Assembly: GCA_016710935.1 (NCBI GenBank)
Contig: JADJTY010000003.1
Location: 62,001 to 126,000 of the forward strand
DNA from: Chitinophagaceae bacterium
GTDB taxonomy: Bacteria; Bacteroidota; Bacteroidia; Chitinophagales; Chitinophagaceae
Direction: 5' to 3'
DNA: 64,000 nucleotides
The translations under genes and the position numbers were made by a program. Shown one piece after another: positions 8,992 to 18,198 of this stretch. The notes below the pieces were generated by a model that was not told the origin of the DNA, did not search any database, and saw only the letters and a list, made by a program, of their open reading frames with translations. Positions within the stretch are counted from its first letter, which is position 1, and each line of letters begins with the position of its first letter.

Positions 8992-11438
8992 TTAACGGAT
9001 TAAAACAGTGCTTCCTTTTGCATGATAAACTTTATTATCGGCGCCAATACCTTCCAACATCCATACCAGTGTATGTGATTGAACAGGGTTGCCTTTAAAC
9101 CGGCCATCCCAGCCTTCATTGATGCTTTTTGTTTCAAAAACCAGTTCGCCCCAGCGGTTAAATATTTTAAAATAAGTAAGTTGTTTGATGCCGATCATAA
9201 ATGGTTTTAAAAGATCATTACGGCTATCATTGTTGGGTGTAAAAGCGTTTGGTACATAAATTACAATGTTCTTATTAATTTTTACCACCTGCGTATCAAC
9301 GGTAAGGCATCCGGCTGCGGTTTTATGTACAATGGTATAGGTTCGTTCCTTATTGTCTGTAAAGACAGGGGTATAACTGGTCGCATCATCCAGGCTGGAG
9401 GCAGGTGTCCACAATACACTTTTACCAACAGGCCTTGCCTGTAAGGTTAAAGGTAAATTGGCAACTGCATAAGCTTCCGGGTTTTTTTTCCGGCCACAGG
9501 TTTCTCAATACGTACGAATTTTTTTTGTATGCTTAATGGAAAAGGACATTGTGTACTGCTTACCGATAAACTCATTACATAATTACCCGGTGCTGCATAA
9601 ATCTGCATGGGCGGATTACGTAAGGTAGATGTTTGGCCGTTGCCAAAATTCCATAAATAACTGATGGTAGATGTGCCGGGATCAACAGTATTATTTACCG
9701 GTATTACCGGCTCATTGATACAGGTTGCATTTATGTCAAACTCGGCAAAAACATTTGGATGTATGGTAACCGTTGTACTGGCACTATCGGCACAGGCGCT
9801 GCTGCTGTTTACGATCATCACCACTTCGTAAGTGCCGGGTTTTCTAAAGCTATAAGTTAGGTCACGGGTAAAGCCCACATAGCCATCACCGGTAATCCAT
9901 TTGTATTGTAAGGGGCCGCCAACAGCATTGGTGCTGGTATTTTTAAAGGTAAACCTGTTATTAATAAAACATTGCACGGGTTTATCAACTGTAAAGCCCG
10001 GCACCGGTATGGAAGATATATCTATGTTTATGCTTTTGGTATATAAATTACAACCCAAAAAGCTGAACACCTGGGCACTGTAGGTACCGGTTTCTGTAGC
10101 TTTATACCGTTGCTGATTAGCCCCCGGTATGGCAATGCCATTTTTATACCATTGCACACTGTCGCAGGGTTTTACCTGTAAAACACTGCTGTCGCCGCTG
10201 CCAATACACCAGGTTGGCTTACCCAATACATCCAGGTCGTCGTACAATTTAGCAGCACGTACAGTAACGGTGTCGGTACTGCGGCAGCCGCCACCGATAT
10301 GATTTACATGTAAAACATAATCGGTGGTTACATCGGGTGTTGCAACCGGGTTTGCACTTAATTCATTGTTTAATGCTATGGCGGGGGTCCACAAATAACT
10401 CCAGCCAGGCTTGGGAGGTACACCAATTTGAACAAAGCTGTTGTTGCACGAAACCTTATCGGGTCCTGCATTAGCTTTGTAGGTTAGGGTATCATACAAG
10501 GTTGTATACAATGTATCCAGGCAGCCATAGCCGCTGTAAGGTACCACCACTACAGCTACCTGTGTACCGGCAGCTGGCGGAGGTGCTAAAGTAAGCGTTT
10601 GAGCATTGCCCAATACCTGTGTAAAAGTGGGATTGTACCAGGTGTAGGTTTGATAACCATAGGGTGCATTTACACGTACAAAATTATCATCGGGACAAAA
10701 ATCGGCTCCCTCAAAACGGTCACTGCATTCACTGTTTACGTCAATATAGGCATAGCCAAAATGAATGCGGAAGGTGCAGTCGGCGGTTTTAAAAAACAGC
10801 CTGATGGTTTTACCTGCCAGGTTATCCAGGTTGATGGAAACAGCGGTCCAGGTTTTATACCAAACCGGTGTATTACCTCCCGGGTTTGGCGATAACAGAA
10901 AACCCGGTAACGGCGAACCATTAGCAAAAAATGAAAATGAGGAACAGGTGATGGGATACCCATCGCTTAAATTCTGAACGAGAAGATCCAGCCTGGGTTG
11001 TTCTGATTCATGGTGACCGGGATCCTGGAAAACAACAGCATAATTATAAATAAGATTGTAGGTATTGGCACCTGCCGGAATGGTAAAATCATAAGAAACA
11101 CCTTCAGCCTCGCGTCCTGCCGAATTATTGCCTAACCGTATGGAATGGCCGCTGCCGTTGGGGCAGTTTACCGGAAATCCACCATAAGGATCTAAACCAC
11201 CGCCACCTATTGCCGAATACATGGTATGCCGGTTAAAAACAGGCCCTCCGGCATAGTTAAAATTGATAACGTTCACATCATTAACAGAAGATACATTACC
11301 TGTATAGCAGGTCCAGCTACTGAAATCTCCTTTTTCAAAATCTATATTGGGTGGACATTGGGCAAATATAAAACCCGGGGATGCACATAAAAATGAGCAC
11401 ACGATCAACAACAGAGGTATGTGGCGTTTTAAAAGCAT
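8992..11438 (-). CDS. Type IX-secreted protein with PKD domains and CHU_C sorting domain (one frame break)
   Basis: The signal peptide (MLLKRHIPLLLIVCSFLC) is followed by a lectin-like N-terminal region, Ig-like segments (AGPDKVSCNNS, YLWTPA), two PKD-type repeats (KWITGDG, LWNFGNG) and a C-terminal gliding-motility/T9SS type B sorting domain: PNAFTPNNDSRNDLLKPF, then FNRWGELVFET, then GWDG. The frame breaks at an 8-base run, 9482-9489. One more base joins residues ...VAGKK to NPEAYAVANLP and then LWTPASSLDD without a stop. The two parts, 9447-11438 and 8992-9414, are therefore one gene of about 816 codons. The product should be exported across the outer membrane and attached to the surface. 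Confidence 0.85.
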
Positions 11439-11635
11439 AATTTTTTTAACACTTGGTAAACGTTGACCGGGGGGATATTAAAGTTAAAACTTTTGTAGTT
11501 CTCTCCGCTAACTGTTAACAATTTAAAAGATTTTTCCACGCATAGCTTCTTTGTTTAATTTTCACTGCTGCATTATGCGTAATATTATAAACGTATTTTT
11601 TATAAAAATGGTTGTTGGAGGGTATTTCAAAAAAC

Positions 11636-11666
11636 TTGTTACCTGTTTCTTATTCAATTACCTTTG
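11636..11666 (+). promoter_or_regulatory. Bacteroidota-type promoter of prfB
   Basis: TTG at 11636-11638, a 20-nt spacer, then TACCTTTG at 11659-11666. This matches the Bacteroidota -33/-7 consensus (TTTG and TAnnTTTG). The last G of the -7 element is only 4 nt before the prfB ATG, so the transcript should be leaderless or nearly so. Confidence 0.65.
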
Positions 11667-11670
11667 CCGC

Positions 11671-12762
11671 ATGACAATAGAGCATCTTAAATCTATAAGG
11701 GACCGTGTGTTGGTCTTGGGGAGGTTTCTTTGACGTCGCTAACCGACAAGCCAAAGTAGCTAATGATAAACAACTTTCACTTTCGCCGGGTTTTTGGGAT
11801 GACAATACCCGTGCAACCGCTATTCTAAAGGAAATTAAGGTACACGAATACTGGATCAATTTGTACAACGCAGTGGAAACTGCAGTAGAAGACTTTGCTG
11901 TATTATTCGAATTCTGGAAAGCTGGTGAAACCAGTGAGGAAGAAGTGAAGGAGGCTTTTGATCTTGCTATTGAAAAATTGAAGAAGCAGAATTTAAAAGC
12001 ACGCTGAACGAACCCGAAGACGAATTGCCTGCCATGATGCAGATAAACAGCGGCGCCGGTGGAACAGAAAGCCAGGATTGGGCCGAAATGCTTGCCCGCA
12101 TGTTTAGAATGTATGCTGAAAAGCAGGGTTGGGGTGTTACCGAAATGGACTGGCAATGGGGCGATGGTGCAGGGATCAAAACCTGTACGTATAAGATCGA
12201 AGGGCCCTTTGCGTATGGATTTTTAAAATCAGAAAGCGGTGTGCATCGCCTGGTGCGCATTTCGCCATTTGACAGCAATGCCCGCCGGCATACTTCTTTT
12301 GTATCGGTTAATGTTTACCCATTGGTAGATGATACTATCAATATCGAAATAAACCCGGCTGATGTTAAAATGGAAACATCACGGAGTGGAGGCGCAGGCG
12401 GACAAAACGTAAACAAGGTTGAAACCAAAGTGCAGTTAACCCATATCCCAACAGGTATTGTGGTAGTGTGCCAGCAGGACAGGAGCCAGCTTGGTAACCG
12501 TGAACTGGCCATGCAGATGCTGAAAAGCCGTTTGTATGAAATGGAACTGCAAAAACGCAACGAGATAAAAGATGCCGCCAACAGTAAAAAGAAGAAGATA
12601 GAATGGGGCAGCCAGATACGCAGTTATGTTTTTCATCCTTACAAAATGATCAAAGACCACCGCACCGATTATGAAGTGGGCAATGTAGGCCCGGTGATGG
12701 ATGGGGAACTGGATGGATTTATAAAAGCATATCTGATGAGTGAGAAAGAGACCGAAGCATAA
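11671..12762 (+). CDS. prfB: Peptide chain release factor 2 (programmed +1 frameshift; one extra homopolymer break)
   Basis: RF2 releases peptides at UGA and UAA. The first 20 codons from ATG 11671 end at an in-frame TGA (11731-11733), which is the known autoregulatory +1 frameshift site; decoding continues as ...LDVANRQAK. A second break near 11973-11977 is not programmed: adding one A to this 5-A run gives AIEKIEEAEFKSTLNEPEDE and joins the C-terminal frame. The C-terminal half has the GGQ motif (SGGAGGQNVNKVE) for hydrolysis and the SPF anticodon-like tripeptide (RISPFDSNA) for stop recognition. Because RF2 is essential in most bacteria, the second break is most likely a sequence error. 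Confidence 0.93.
11718..11734 (+). promoter_or_regulatory. prfB: prfB programmed +1 frameshift signal
   Basis: An SD-like GGGGAGG (11718-11724) is followed by TTT, then CTT TGA C. This is the same order and spacing as the E. coli RF2 site, where an internal SD 3 nt before CUU-UGA-C promotes +1 slippage when RF2 is scarce. Confidence 0.92.
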
Positions 12763-12851
12763 ATTTTACGGATAGGGGTGAAGAAGAAAAATTTATACCT
12801 GGATTTTTCCCCGCTTCCTCTGCACCCCAGCGCGCTCTGCGTGAAATTTGA

Positions 12852-12882
12852 TTGCATCACTCAATTGTACACTATAACTTTG
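12852..12882 (+). promoter_or_regulatory. Bacteroidota-type promoter of pruA
   Basis: TTG at 12852-12854, 20-nt spacer, TAACTTTG at 12875-12882, about 30 nt before the pruA ATG. Confidence 0.6.
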
Positions 12883-12913
12883 TTATACTTTTTTAACTAT
12901 AAAAATAAAGACC

Positions 12914-14548
12914 ATGCAATACGGAGATTTCTATTACCCCATGCCGGTTAACGAACCTGTACTTAACTATGCACCCGGTTCAAAAGAAAAACTGGCGCTT
13001 AAAGCTGCTTTAAAAGAATTAAAAAGTACCAAAATTGATGTACCCATGTACATTGGCGGAGAAGAAATAAGAACGGGTAATACAGTTGATATTCGTCCGC
13101 CGCATGAACGTAAGCATTTGCTTGGGCAGTTTCATGTGGGTGAAGCAAAGCATGTTGCCAAAGCCATTAATGCCGCATTAAAAGTAAAAGATAAGTGGGC
13201 CAATATGAGTTGGGAGAACCGTGCAAACATATTTTTAAAAGCTGCCGATCTGTTAGCCGGTAAATACCGTGCAAACATTAACGGTACTACCATGCTGGGC
13301 CAAAGTAAAAATGCTTTCCAGGCAGAGATTGATGCGGCCTGCGAGTTGATAGATTTCCTGCGTTTTAATGTACACTTCTTAAGCGATATTTATCGCCAGC
13401 AACCCATCAGCGGTGCCGGCATGAACAACAGGATGGAATACCGTCCGCTGGAAGGATTTGTATTTGCCTTAACGCCTTTTAACTTCACAGCCATTGGTGG
13501 CAACCTGCCAACATCTGCTGCCATGTGTGGTAATGTGGTTGTCTGGAAATGCGCCAACACACAGGTTTACAGCGCCCAAATGTTCATGCGTATTTTAAAA
13601 GAAGCCGGCTTACCCGATGGGGTTATCAACCTGGTTTTTATTGATGGTCCTACCATTGGCGAAGTAGTTTTTAATCACCGCGATTTTGCTGGTATACATT
13701 TTACCGGCAGCACCGGTGTATTTAACAGGATGTGGGAAACCATCGGAAAGAATATGAGTATGTACCGTTCTTATCCGCGTATTGTGGGCGAAACCGGTGG
13801 TAAGGATTTTGTAATAGCACACAAAAGCGCCGATCCTGATGTGGTGGTTACCGCACTTGCCAGGGGCGCATTTGAATACCAGGGACAAAAATGTTCTGCT
13901 GCTTCAAGAGCATATATTCCATCCAACATAGCTGCAGAAGTTAAAAAGAAATTAGTGGAGCAGGTAAAGACCATGAAGATGGGCACTGTGGAAGACTTTA
14001 CCAATTTTGTAAATGCTGTGATTGATGAAAAGAGTTTTGATAAACTGGAAGGCTATATTAAAAATTCAAGGAAACGTGACAGCGGTGCTAAAATATGGGT
14101 TGGGGGTAAATGCGATAAAACAGAAGGTTTCTTTATTGAGCCAACCATTATCGAAGCAGCTGACCCTAATTATGTAACCATGTGCGAAGAATTGTTTGGG
14201 CCGGTGCTTACTGTTTACATTTACGATGAAAATAAATATGAGGCAACATTAAAACTGGTAGATGAAACATCGCCTTACGCATTAACAGGAGCTGTAATTG
14301 CCCGTGACCGTTTTGCGGTAGAACTGGCAACAGATAAATTACGCAACAGTGCCGGTAATTTTTACATTAATGATAAACCAACCGGTGCGGTGGTAGGTCA
14401 GCAACCTTTTGGCGGCGCAAGAGGCAGTGGTACCAACGACAAAGCGGGTTCAATTCTGAATTTATACCGCTGGTTAAGTGCACGTACCATTAAAGAAACA
14501 TTTAATTCACCAACGGATTACCGTTATCCGTTCTTACAGGAAAAATAA
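12914..14548 (+). CDS. pruA: L-glutamate gamma-semialdehyde (1-pyrroline-5-carboxylate) dehydrogenase
   Basis: 544 residues, the size of the stand-alone P5C dehydrogenase rather than the bifunctional PutA. It oxidises glutamate semialdehyde to glutamate with NAD+, the second step of proline catabolism. Visible motifs are LTPFNFTAIGGNLP (cofactor-binding loop), IHFTGSTGVFNRMW, the general-base glutamate in VGETGGKD (about residue 292) and the catalytic cysteine in GQKCSAASRAY (about residue 327). The C-terminal GGARGSGTNDK is also typical. No proline dehydrogenase gene lies next to it in the window. It has its own promoter (12852-12882). Confidence 0.95.
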   Translation: MQYGDFYYPMPVNEPVLNYAPGSKEKLALKAALKELKSTKIDVPMYIGGEEIRTGNTVDIRPPHERKHLLGQFHVGEAKHVAKAINAALKVKDKWANMSWENRANIFLKAADLLAGKYRANINGTTMLGQSKNAFQAEIDAACELIDFLRFNVHFLSDIYRQQPISGAGMNNRMEYRPLEGFVFALTPFNFTAIGGNLPTSAAMCGNVVVWKCANTQVYSAQMFMRILKEAGLPDGVINLVFIDGPTIGEVVFNHRDFAGIHFTGSTGVFNRMWETIGKNMSMYRSYPRIVGETGGKDFVIAHKSADPDVVVTALARGAFEYQGQKCSAASRAYIPSNIAAEVKKKLVEQVKTMKMGTVEDFTNFVNAVIDEKSFDKLEGYIKNSRKRDSGAKIWVGGKCDKTEGFFIEPTIIEAADPNYVTMCEELFGPVLTVYIYDENKYEATLKLVDETSPYALTGAVIARDRFAVELATDKLRNSAGNFYINDKPTGAVVGQQPFGGARGSGTNDKAGSILNLYRWLSARTIKETFNSPTDYRYPFLQEK

Positions 14549-14645
14549 CACCTATGTGTTCACCTGTTATCTATATATGTGATTCAACGCTGAAACCCAT
14601 AGGTAGATAGGAACATAGTTTTAACATAGGGGAACTTAATACATA
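14549..14645. repeat. Imperfect inverted repeat after pruA
   Basis: The stretch contains CTATGTGTTCACCT near its left end and AGATAGGAACATAG near its right, which pair imperfectly. The same CTATGTG-TTC vocabulary appears at 1945-2028. It may end pruA transcription. No poly-T tail is seen. Confidence 0.35.
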
Positions 14646-14659
14646 TAAAAGCACTAAAA

Positions 14660-15334
14660 ATGACAACTAAAATTACATTCACATTGCCTGCTGCCAATAT
14701 AATTGGTACAGCCGAATGTGTATTACTGGGAGAATTTAATAACTGGAATGCAGACAAGGGTATTTACCTGCAAAAGCAGCCTGATGGCTCCATGACAGCG
14801 GAGGTTGAACTTATTGCGGGAAACGATTATCAATACCGTTACCTGCTAAGTAATGGCCGTTGGGTAAATGATAATGGCGAAAAAATAACATCTGAAATGC
14901 ATGGATACCCTGTGGTTAACTGCATTGTAAGGGTACCCGCAATTACTGAAACAGCAATGCCTGCAGCAATAAAAAAAGCAAAAAGCGAAGTTCGGACCAA
15001 ACCTAAAACAGTAAAGGCAAAAGCAACACCTGCAGTAAAAGCAGCACCTTCAATAATTAAAGATGATTTAACCAGGGTAGAAGGCATCGGAAAAAAGATA
15101 GAGGCTTTATTGTATAAAAATAAGATACACAGTTACAGGCAACTTTCAAAAGCAACCATTACCAGTTTAAAAGCAATATTAGAATCGGGTGGCAATACAT
15201 TCAGTATGCATAATCCCGGTACCTGGCCCAAGCAGGCAAAACTTGCTGCGGAAGCTAAGTGGGAAGAACTGGAATTATTACAGAAACATTTAAAAGGGGA
15301 AATAATGGTCTATAAAGGTTGTCAACCCGGGTAA
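14660..15334 (+). CDS. CBM48/isoamylase-N-like domain fused to helix-hairpin-helix domain
   Basis: 224 residues. The first 95 resemble the E-set/CBM48 domain of AMPK-beta and glycogen-branching enzymes: CVLLGEFNNWN, then YQYRYLL, then GRWVNDNGE. A lysine/alanine-rich linker (about residues 100-135) leads to a helix-hairpin-helix region beginning DLTRVEGIGKKIEALLY, as in DUF4332-like and ribosomal or DNA-associated HhH proteins. The combination suggests a glucan- or protein-binding module joined to a nucleic-acid-binding one. No enzymatic residues are apparent and the role is unknown. Confidence 0.7.
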   Translation: MTTKITFTLPAANIIGTAECVLLGEFNNWNADKGIYLQKQPDGSMTAEVELIAGNDYQYRYLLSNGRWVNDNGEKITSEMHGYPVVNCIVRVPAITETAMPAAIKKAKSEVRTKPKTVKAKATPAVKAAPSIIKDDLTRVEGIGKKIEALLYKNKIHSYRQLSKATITSLKAILESGGNTFSMHNPGTWPKQAKLAAEAKWEELELLQKHLKGEIMVYKGCQPG

Positions 15335-15403
15335 AAACTACTTGCAAACGGGGGCTTTTTTAATCGGCCAATAACAGATAAATTCGCTTTACAAATTTTT
15401 ACA

Positions 15404-15913
15404 TTGAAAACGATCCTGGATAAACAACAGTTACATCTCACTATTTTAAGGCTGGCTCAGCAACTGCTGGAAAACAGTGTTGATCTGAATGATATTGTAT
15501 TTATAGGAATACAGCCACGTGGTGTGCAGGTTGGCGCCAAACTGATGGATTGTATTACTCAATTATCACCCGGTACCAAACCACAATACGGGATCTTGGA
15601 TATTACCTTTTACCGCGATGATGTACGTGATGAACTTCATGTTGCCAATACAACGGATATCCCTTTTTCTATTGAGGGTAAAAAAGTTATTTTAATTGAT
15701 GATGTGCTGTATACCGGCCGCACCATACGGGCTGCACTGGATGCTATACAGGATTTTGGAAGGCCGCAAAAAATTGAACTCTGCGTGTTGGTAGACAGGC
15801 GTTTTAACCGTGAACTGCCCATTCAGCCTGATTATTGTGGTAAAGCGATAGATTCTATGATATCTCAAAAAGTTAAAGTAGAGTGGGATAAAGAAGCAGT
15901 GGTTTTATATTGA
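15404..15913 (+). CDS. pyrR: PyrR, pyrimidine regulator / uracil phosphoribosyltransferase
   Basis: 169 residues of type I phosphoribosyltransferase fold. The PRPP loop reads VILIDDVLYTGRTIRAAL, and GIQPRGVQVG near the N terminus and LVDRRFNRELPIQPDY near the C terminus are PyrR signatures. PyrR converts uracil plus PRPP to UMP, and in Firmicutes also binds pyr mRNA; RNA attenuation in Bacteroidota is not shown by this sequence. The start is TTG at 15404; no ATG fits better. The gene precedes pyrB by 163 bp on the same strand, consistent with pyrimidine control. Confidence 0.9.
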   Translation: MKTILDKQQLHLTILRLAQQLLENSVDLNDIVFIGIQPRGVQVGAKLMDCITQLSPGTKPQYGILDITFYRDDVRDELHVANTTDIPFSIEGKKVILIDDVLYTGRTIRAALDAIQDFGRPQKIELCVLVDRRFNRELPIQPDYCGKAIDSMISQKVKVEWDKEAVVLY

Positions 15914-16050
15914 AGACAAGCTACAAGTTGCTAGCCACAAGGGACAAGTCTGCTAAAGCAAAATCTTTTTAAATTTCATACTTCCCCCTTGCAGCTACTT
16001 CCCTTGTAGCTATTTCCTTGGCGCTTTTTTAAACAGTTTTCATCGTATTC
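15914..16050. repeat. Intergenic inverted repeat of the GCTACAAGG family
   Basis: Left-hand copies AAGCTACAAG and CCACAAGGGACAAG face right-hand copies CCTTGCAGCTACTTCCC and CTTGTAGCT, so the pyrR-pyrB spacer can fold into a long imperfect hairpin. The same words occur in the tandem repeat at 63156-63262. Confidence 0.4.
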
Positions 16051-16061
16051 TGTTTTTCCCC

Positions 16062-16069
16062 TAACTTCG
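16062..16069 (+). promoter_or_regulatory. -7 promoter element of pyrB
   Basis: TAACTTCG ends 7 nt before the pyrB ATG; a weak TTTT lies about 21 nt upstream. If used, the pyrB mRNA would have a leader of only a few bases. Confidence 0.4.
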
Positions 16070-16076
16070 CTCCTTA

Positions 16077-17006
16077 ATGCAACTATCTACCAAACATCTA
16101 TTGGGCATTAAAGACCTCTCAAGAGAAGATATTTCTCTTATTTTATCAACCGCTACACAGTTTAAAGAAGTTTTACAACGACCTGTTAAAAAAGTTCCCT
16201 CCTTACGTGATGTAACGATTGTGAATTTGTTTTACGAAAATTCAACCCGAACCCGGATATCTTTTGAACTTGCTGAAAAACGGCTGGGTGCGGATACGAT
16301 CAACTTTTCTGCCTCTGCATCTTCTGTATCCAAGGGCGAAACATTGCTGGATACGGTAAATAATATTTTAAGCATGAAGGTGGATATGGTGGTGATGCGC
16401 CACAGTGCCAGCGGAGCTCCACATTTTCTTGCCAAACATATACCTGCGGCAATAATCAATGCGGGCGATGGTATTAATGAGCATCCAACCCAGGCTTTGC
16501 TGGATGCGTTATCCATAACAGAAAAACTGGGTAACCTGGAAGGAAAAAAGGTTGTGCTGGTTGGCGATATCATGCACAGCAGGGTGGCGCTTAGTAATAT
16601 TTATCTGTTAAATAAAATGGGAGCCGAAGTGATGGTTGCCGGCCCGCCAACACTGATCCCTAAATATATTGAAGAAGCACTGCACGTAAAAGTTGAATAC
16701 AACATAAAAAGGGCGCTTGAATGGTGCGATGTAGCCAATGTGCTCCGCATACAACTGGAGCGGCAGAACCAGGTGCTGTTCTCCTCTTTAAGAGAATACA
16801 ACCTTGCTTACGGGGTAAGCCGTACATTATTGGATGGTTTAAAAAAGGAAATTTTAATTATGCACCCGGGGCCCATTAACCGGGGTGTTGAAATTGACAG
16901 CGATGTGGCAGACGGCAATCAATCTATTATATTGCAACAGGTAGAGAATGGGGTGGCTGTGCGCATGGCGGCTTTGTATCTTTTAGCCGGGAAAAAGCCC
17001 GACTAA
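16077..17006 (+). CDS. pyrB: Aspartate carbamoyltransferase catalytic subunit
   Basis: 309 residues, usual length. It condenses carbamoyl phosphate and aspartate, the committed step of pyrimidine synthesis, in the cytoplasm. The carbamoyl-phosphate site reads FYENSTRTRISFE, with the STRT signature at about residues 54-57. HPTQALLDAL (aspartate-domain hinge) and the C-terminal HPGPINRGVEI are also present. No pyrI regulatory subunit gene is adjacent, so the enzyme may act as a catalytic trimer. It lies between pyrR and coaD. Confidence 0.96.
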   Translation: MQLSTKHLLGIKDLSREDISLILSTATQFKEVLQRPVKKVPSLRDVTIVNLFYENSTRTRISFELAEKRLGADTINFSASASSVSKGETLLDTVNNILSMKVDMVVMRHSASGAPHFLAKHIPAAIINAGDGINEHPTQALLDALSITEKLGNLEGKKVVLVGDIMHSRVALSNIYLLNKMGAEVMVAGPPTLIPKYIEEALHVKVEYNIKRALEWCDVANVLRIQLERQNQVLFSSLREYNLAYGVSRTLLDGLKKEILIMHPGPINRGVEIDSDVADGNQSIILQQVENGVAVRMAALYLLAGKKPD

Positions 17007-17038
17007 TAAACTGATAAACCAATAAACAACAAACCATC

Positions 17039-17515
17039 ATGAACCGAATCTGTTTATTCCCTGGCACTTTTGATCCAGTAACACTGGGACATACTGATAT
17101 AATAGACAGGGCACTTCCTTTATTTGATAAGCTGGTAATTGGTATAGGCCGCAATGCCAATAAAAAACCCATGTTCAGCGAAAAGCAACGCTTAAAATGG
17201 TTAAGGGAAATTTACAAGAACAATCCAAAAGTAGAAGCACTTGCCTATGATGGTTTAACGGTTGATTGCTGTAATGAAGTGGGCGCTAATTTTATTCTTC
17301 GGGGAATCCGTTACGTTAACGATTTTGAATACGAAAAGGCCATTGCAGATATGAACAGAAGCATTGACCAAAAGATAGAAACCATTTTTCTTACCTGTTT
17401 ACCGCAGTTTACATCTGTTGCATCAACGCTGGTAAGGGATGTGTTAAGAAATGGGGGCGATGTATCCCAGTTTTTGCCCGATGTGGTAAACCTCTCTATC
17501 AAAAAGAAAAAGTAG
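17039..17515 (+). CDS. coaD: Phosphopantetheine adenylyltransferase
   Basis: 158 residues, normal for the family. It makes dephospho-CoA from 4'-phosphopantetheine and ATP. The nucleotidyltransferase motifs are visible: FPGTFDPVTLGHTDII with the (H/T)xGH signature at the N terminus, and the SVASTLVRDVL motif (ISSTxxR type) near the C terminus. It follows pyrB by 32 bp and may be co-transcribed. The next enzyme of the pathway, coaE, is at 38171-38758. Confidence 0.95.
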   Translation: MNRICLFPGTFDPVTLGHTDIIDRALPLFDKLVIGIGRNANKKPMFSEKQRLKWLREIYKNNPKVEALAYDGLTVDCCNEVGANFILRGIRYVNDFEYEKAIADMNRSIDQKIETIFLTCLPQFTSVASTLVRDVLRNGGDVSQFLPDVVNLSIKKKK

Positions 17516-17584
17516 GAACACGCCTTTTGGCGTATTCAAAATAAACCGCCATAAACTAACTGGCGCTCCATTCAAATTTTACTT

Positions 17585-18019
17585 ATGTCAATCTGGTTCA
17601 ATAAATCACTGTCTTTGCCCGATATAAACCCCCTTGGCCCGAAAACCATGGGCGAGTTTTTAGGAATGGAATGGGTAGCACTGGGTGATGATTACCTGGT
17701 AATGCGCATGCCTGTTGATGACCGTACCAAACAACCTTATGGCCTGCTGCATGGCGGCGCCAGTTGTGCATTGGCCGAAACCATTGGCAGCCTTGCCTCG
17801 CATTTTGTAATTGACCCAGATAAATTTATCTGCGTTGGTTTGGAAATAAATGCCAATCATGTAAGAAGTGCCCGGATGGGTTATGTTACAGCCACCTGTA
17901 CTCCATTGCACATCGGTGCATCCACCCATGTATGGGATATTAAAATTCACGACGAAAGGAAAAAACTGGTTTGTATTAGCAGGCTTACCGTAGCTATTTT
18001 AAAGAAACCGGTTAGGTAG
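17585..18019 (+). CDS. PaaI/MenI-like hotdog-fold acyl-CoA thioesterase
   Basis: 144 residues forming one hotdog domain. The motif YGLLHGGASCALAETIGS (about residues 52-69) contains the HGG and the acidic residue used in the PaaI/YdiI thioesterase family. Members hydrolyse aromatic or 1,4-dihydroxy-2-naphthoyl-CoA esters; no menaquinone genes are adjacent to decide. It lies 69 bp after coaD. The stop codon is followed at once by heptamer repeats (18020-18185). Confidence 0.85.
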   Translation: MSIWFNKSLSLPDINPLGPKTMGEFLGMEWVALGDDYLVMRMPVDDRTKQPYGLLHGGASCALAETIGSLASHFVIDPDKFICVGLEINANHVRSARMGYVTATCTPLHIGASTHVWDIKIHDERKKLVCISRLTVAILKKPVR

Positions 18020-18185
18020 TCTGAAGTCTGTCTGGAGTCTGGAGTCGGGAGTCGGGAGTCTGGAGGAGGATTATTGAGTATTGATTATTGAGTATTGAGT
18101 ATTGAGTATTGAGTATTGAGTATTGAGTAAGAAAGTGAACTACTAAAGTTAGCACAACTCCCGCCTCCCGCCTCCCGCCTCCAGA
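18020..18185. repeat. Three heptanucleotide arrays forming a large inverted repeat
   Basis: Between the convergent thioesterase and Nudix genes there are three heptamer arrays: TCTGGAG/TCGGGAG copies (about 18030-18068), eight TATTGAG copies at 18072-18127 (one with a T for the last G), and on the opposite strand GCGGGAG/TCTGGAG/TCGGGAG copies (about 18158-18196). The outer arrays are complementary, so the AT-rich array would form the loop of a stem. All heptamers share the form NNNNGAG. Confidence 0.85.
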
Positions 18186-18198
18186 CTCCCGACTCTAC

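Noticed and set aside
9482..9489. Programmed ribosomal frameshifting in the T9SS gene
   Set aside because: No downstream stimulatory structure was seen, and similar breaks occur in unrelated genes at simple runs; error is the simpler reading, though slippage is kept as an alternative.
18072..18127. CRISPR or rRNA-like repeat
   Set aside because: Simple 7-bp tandem array without spacers.
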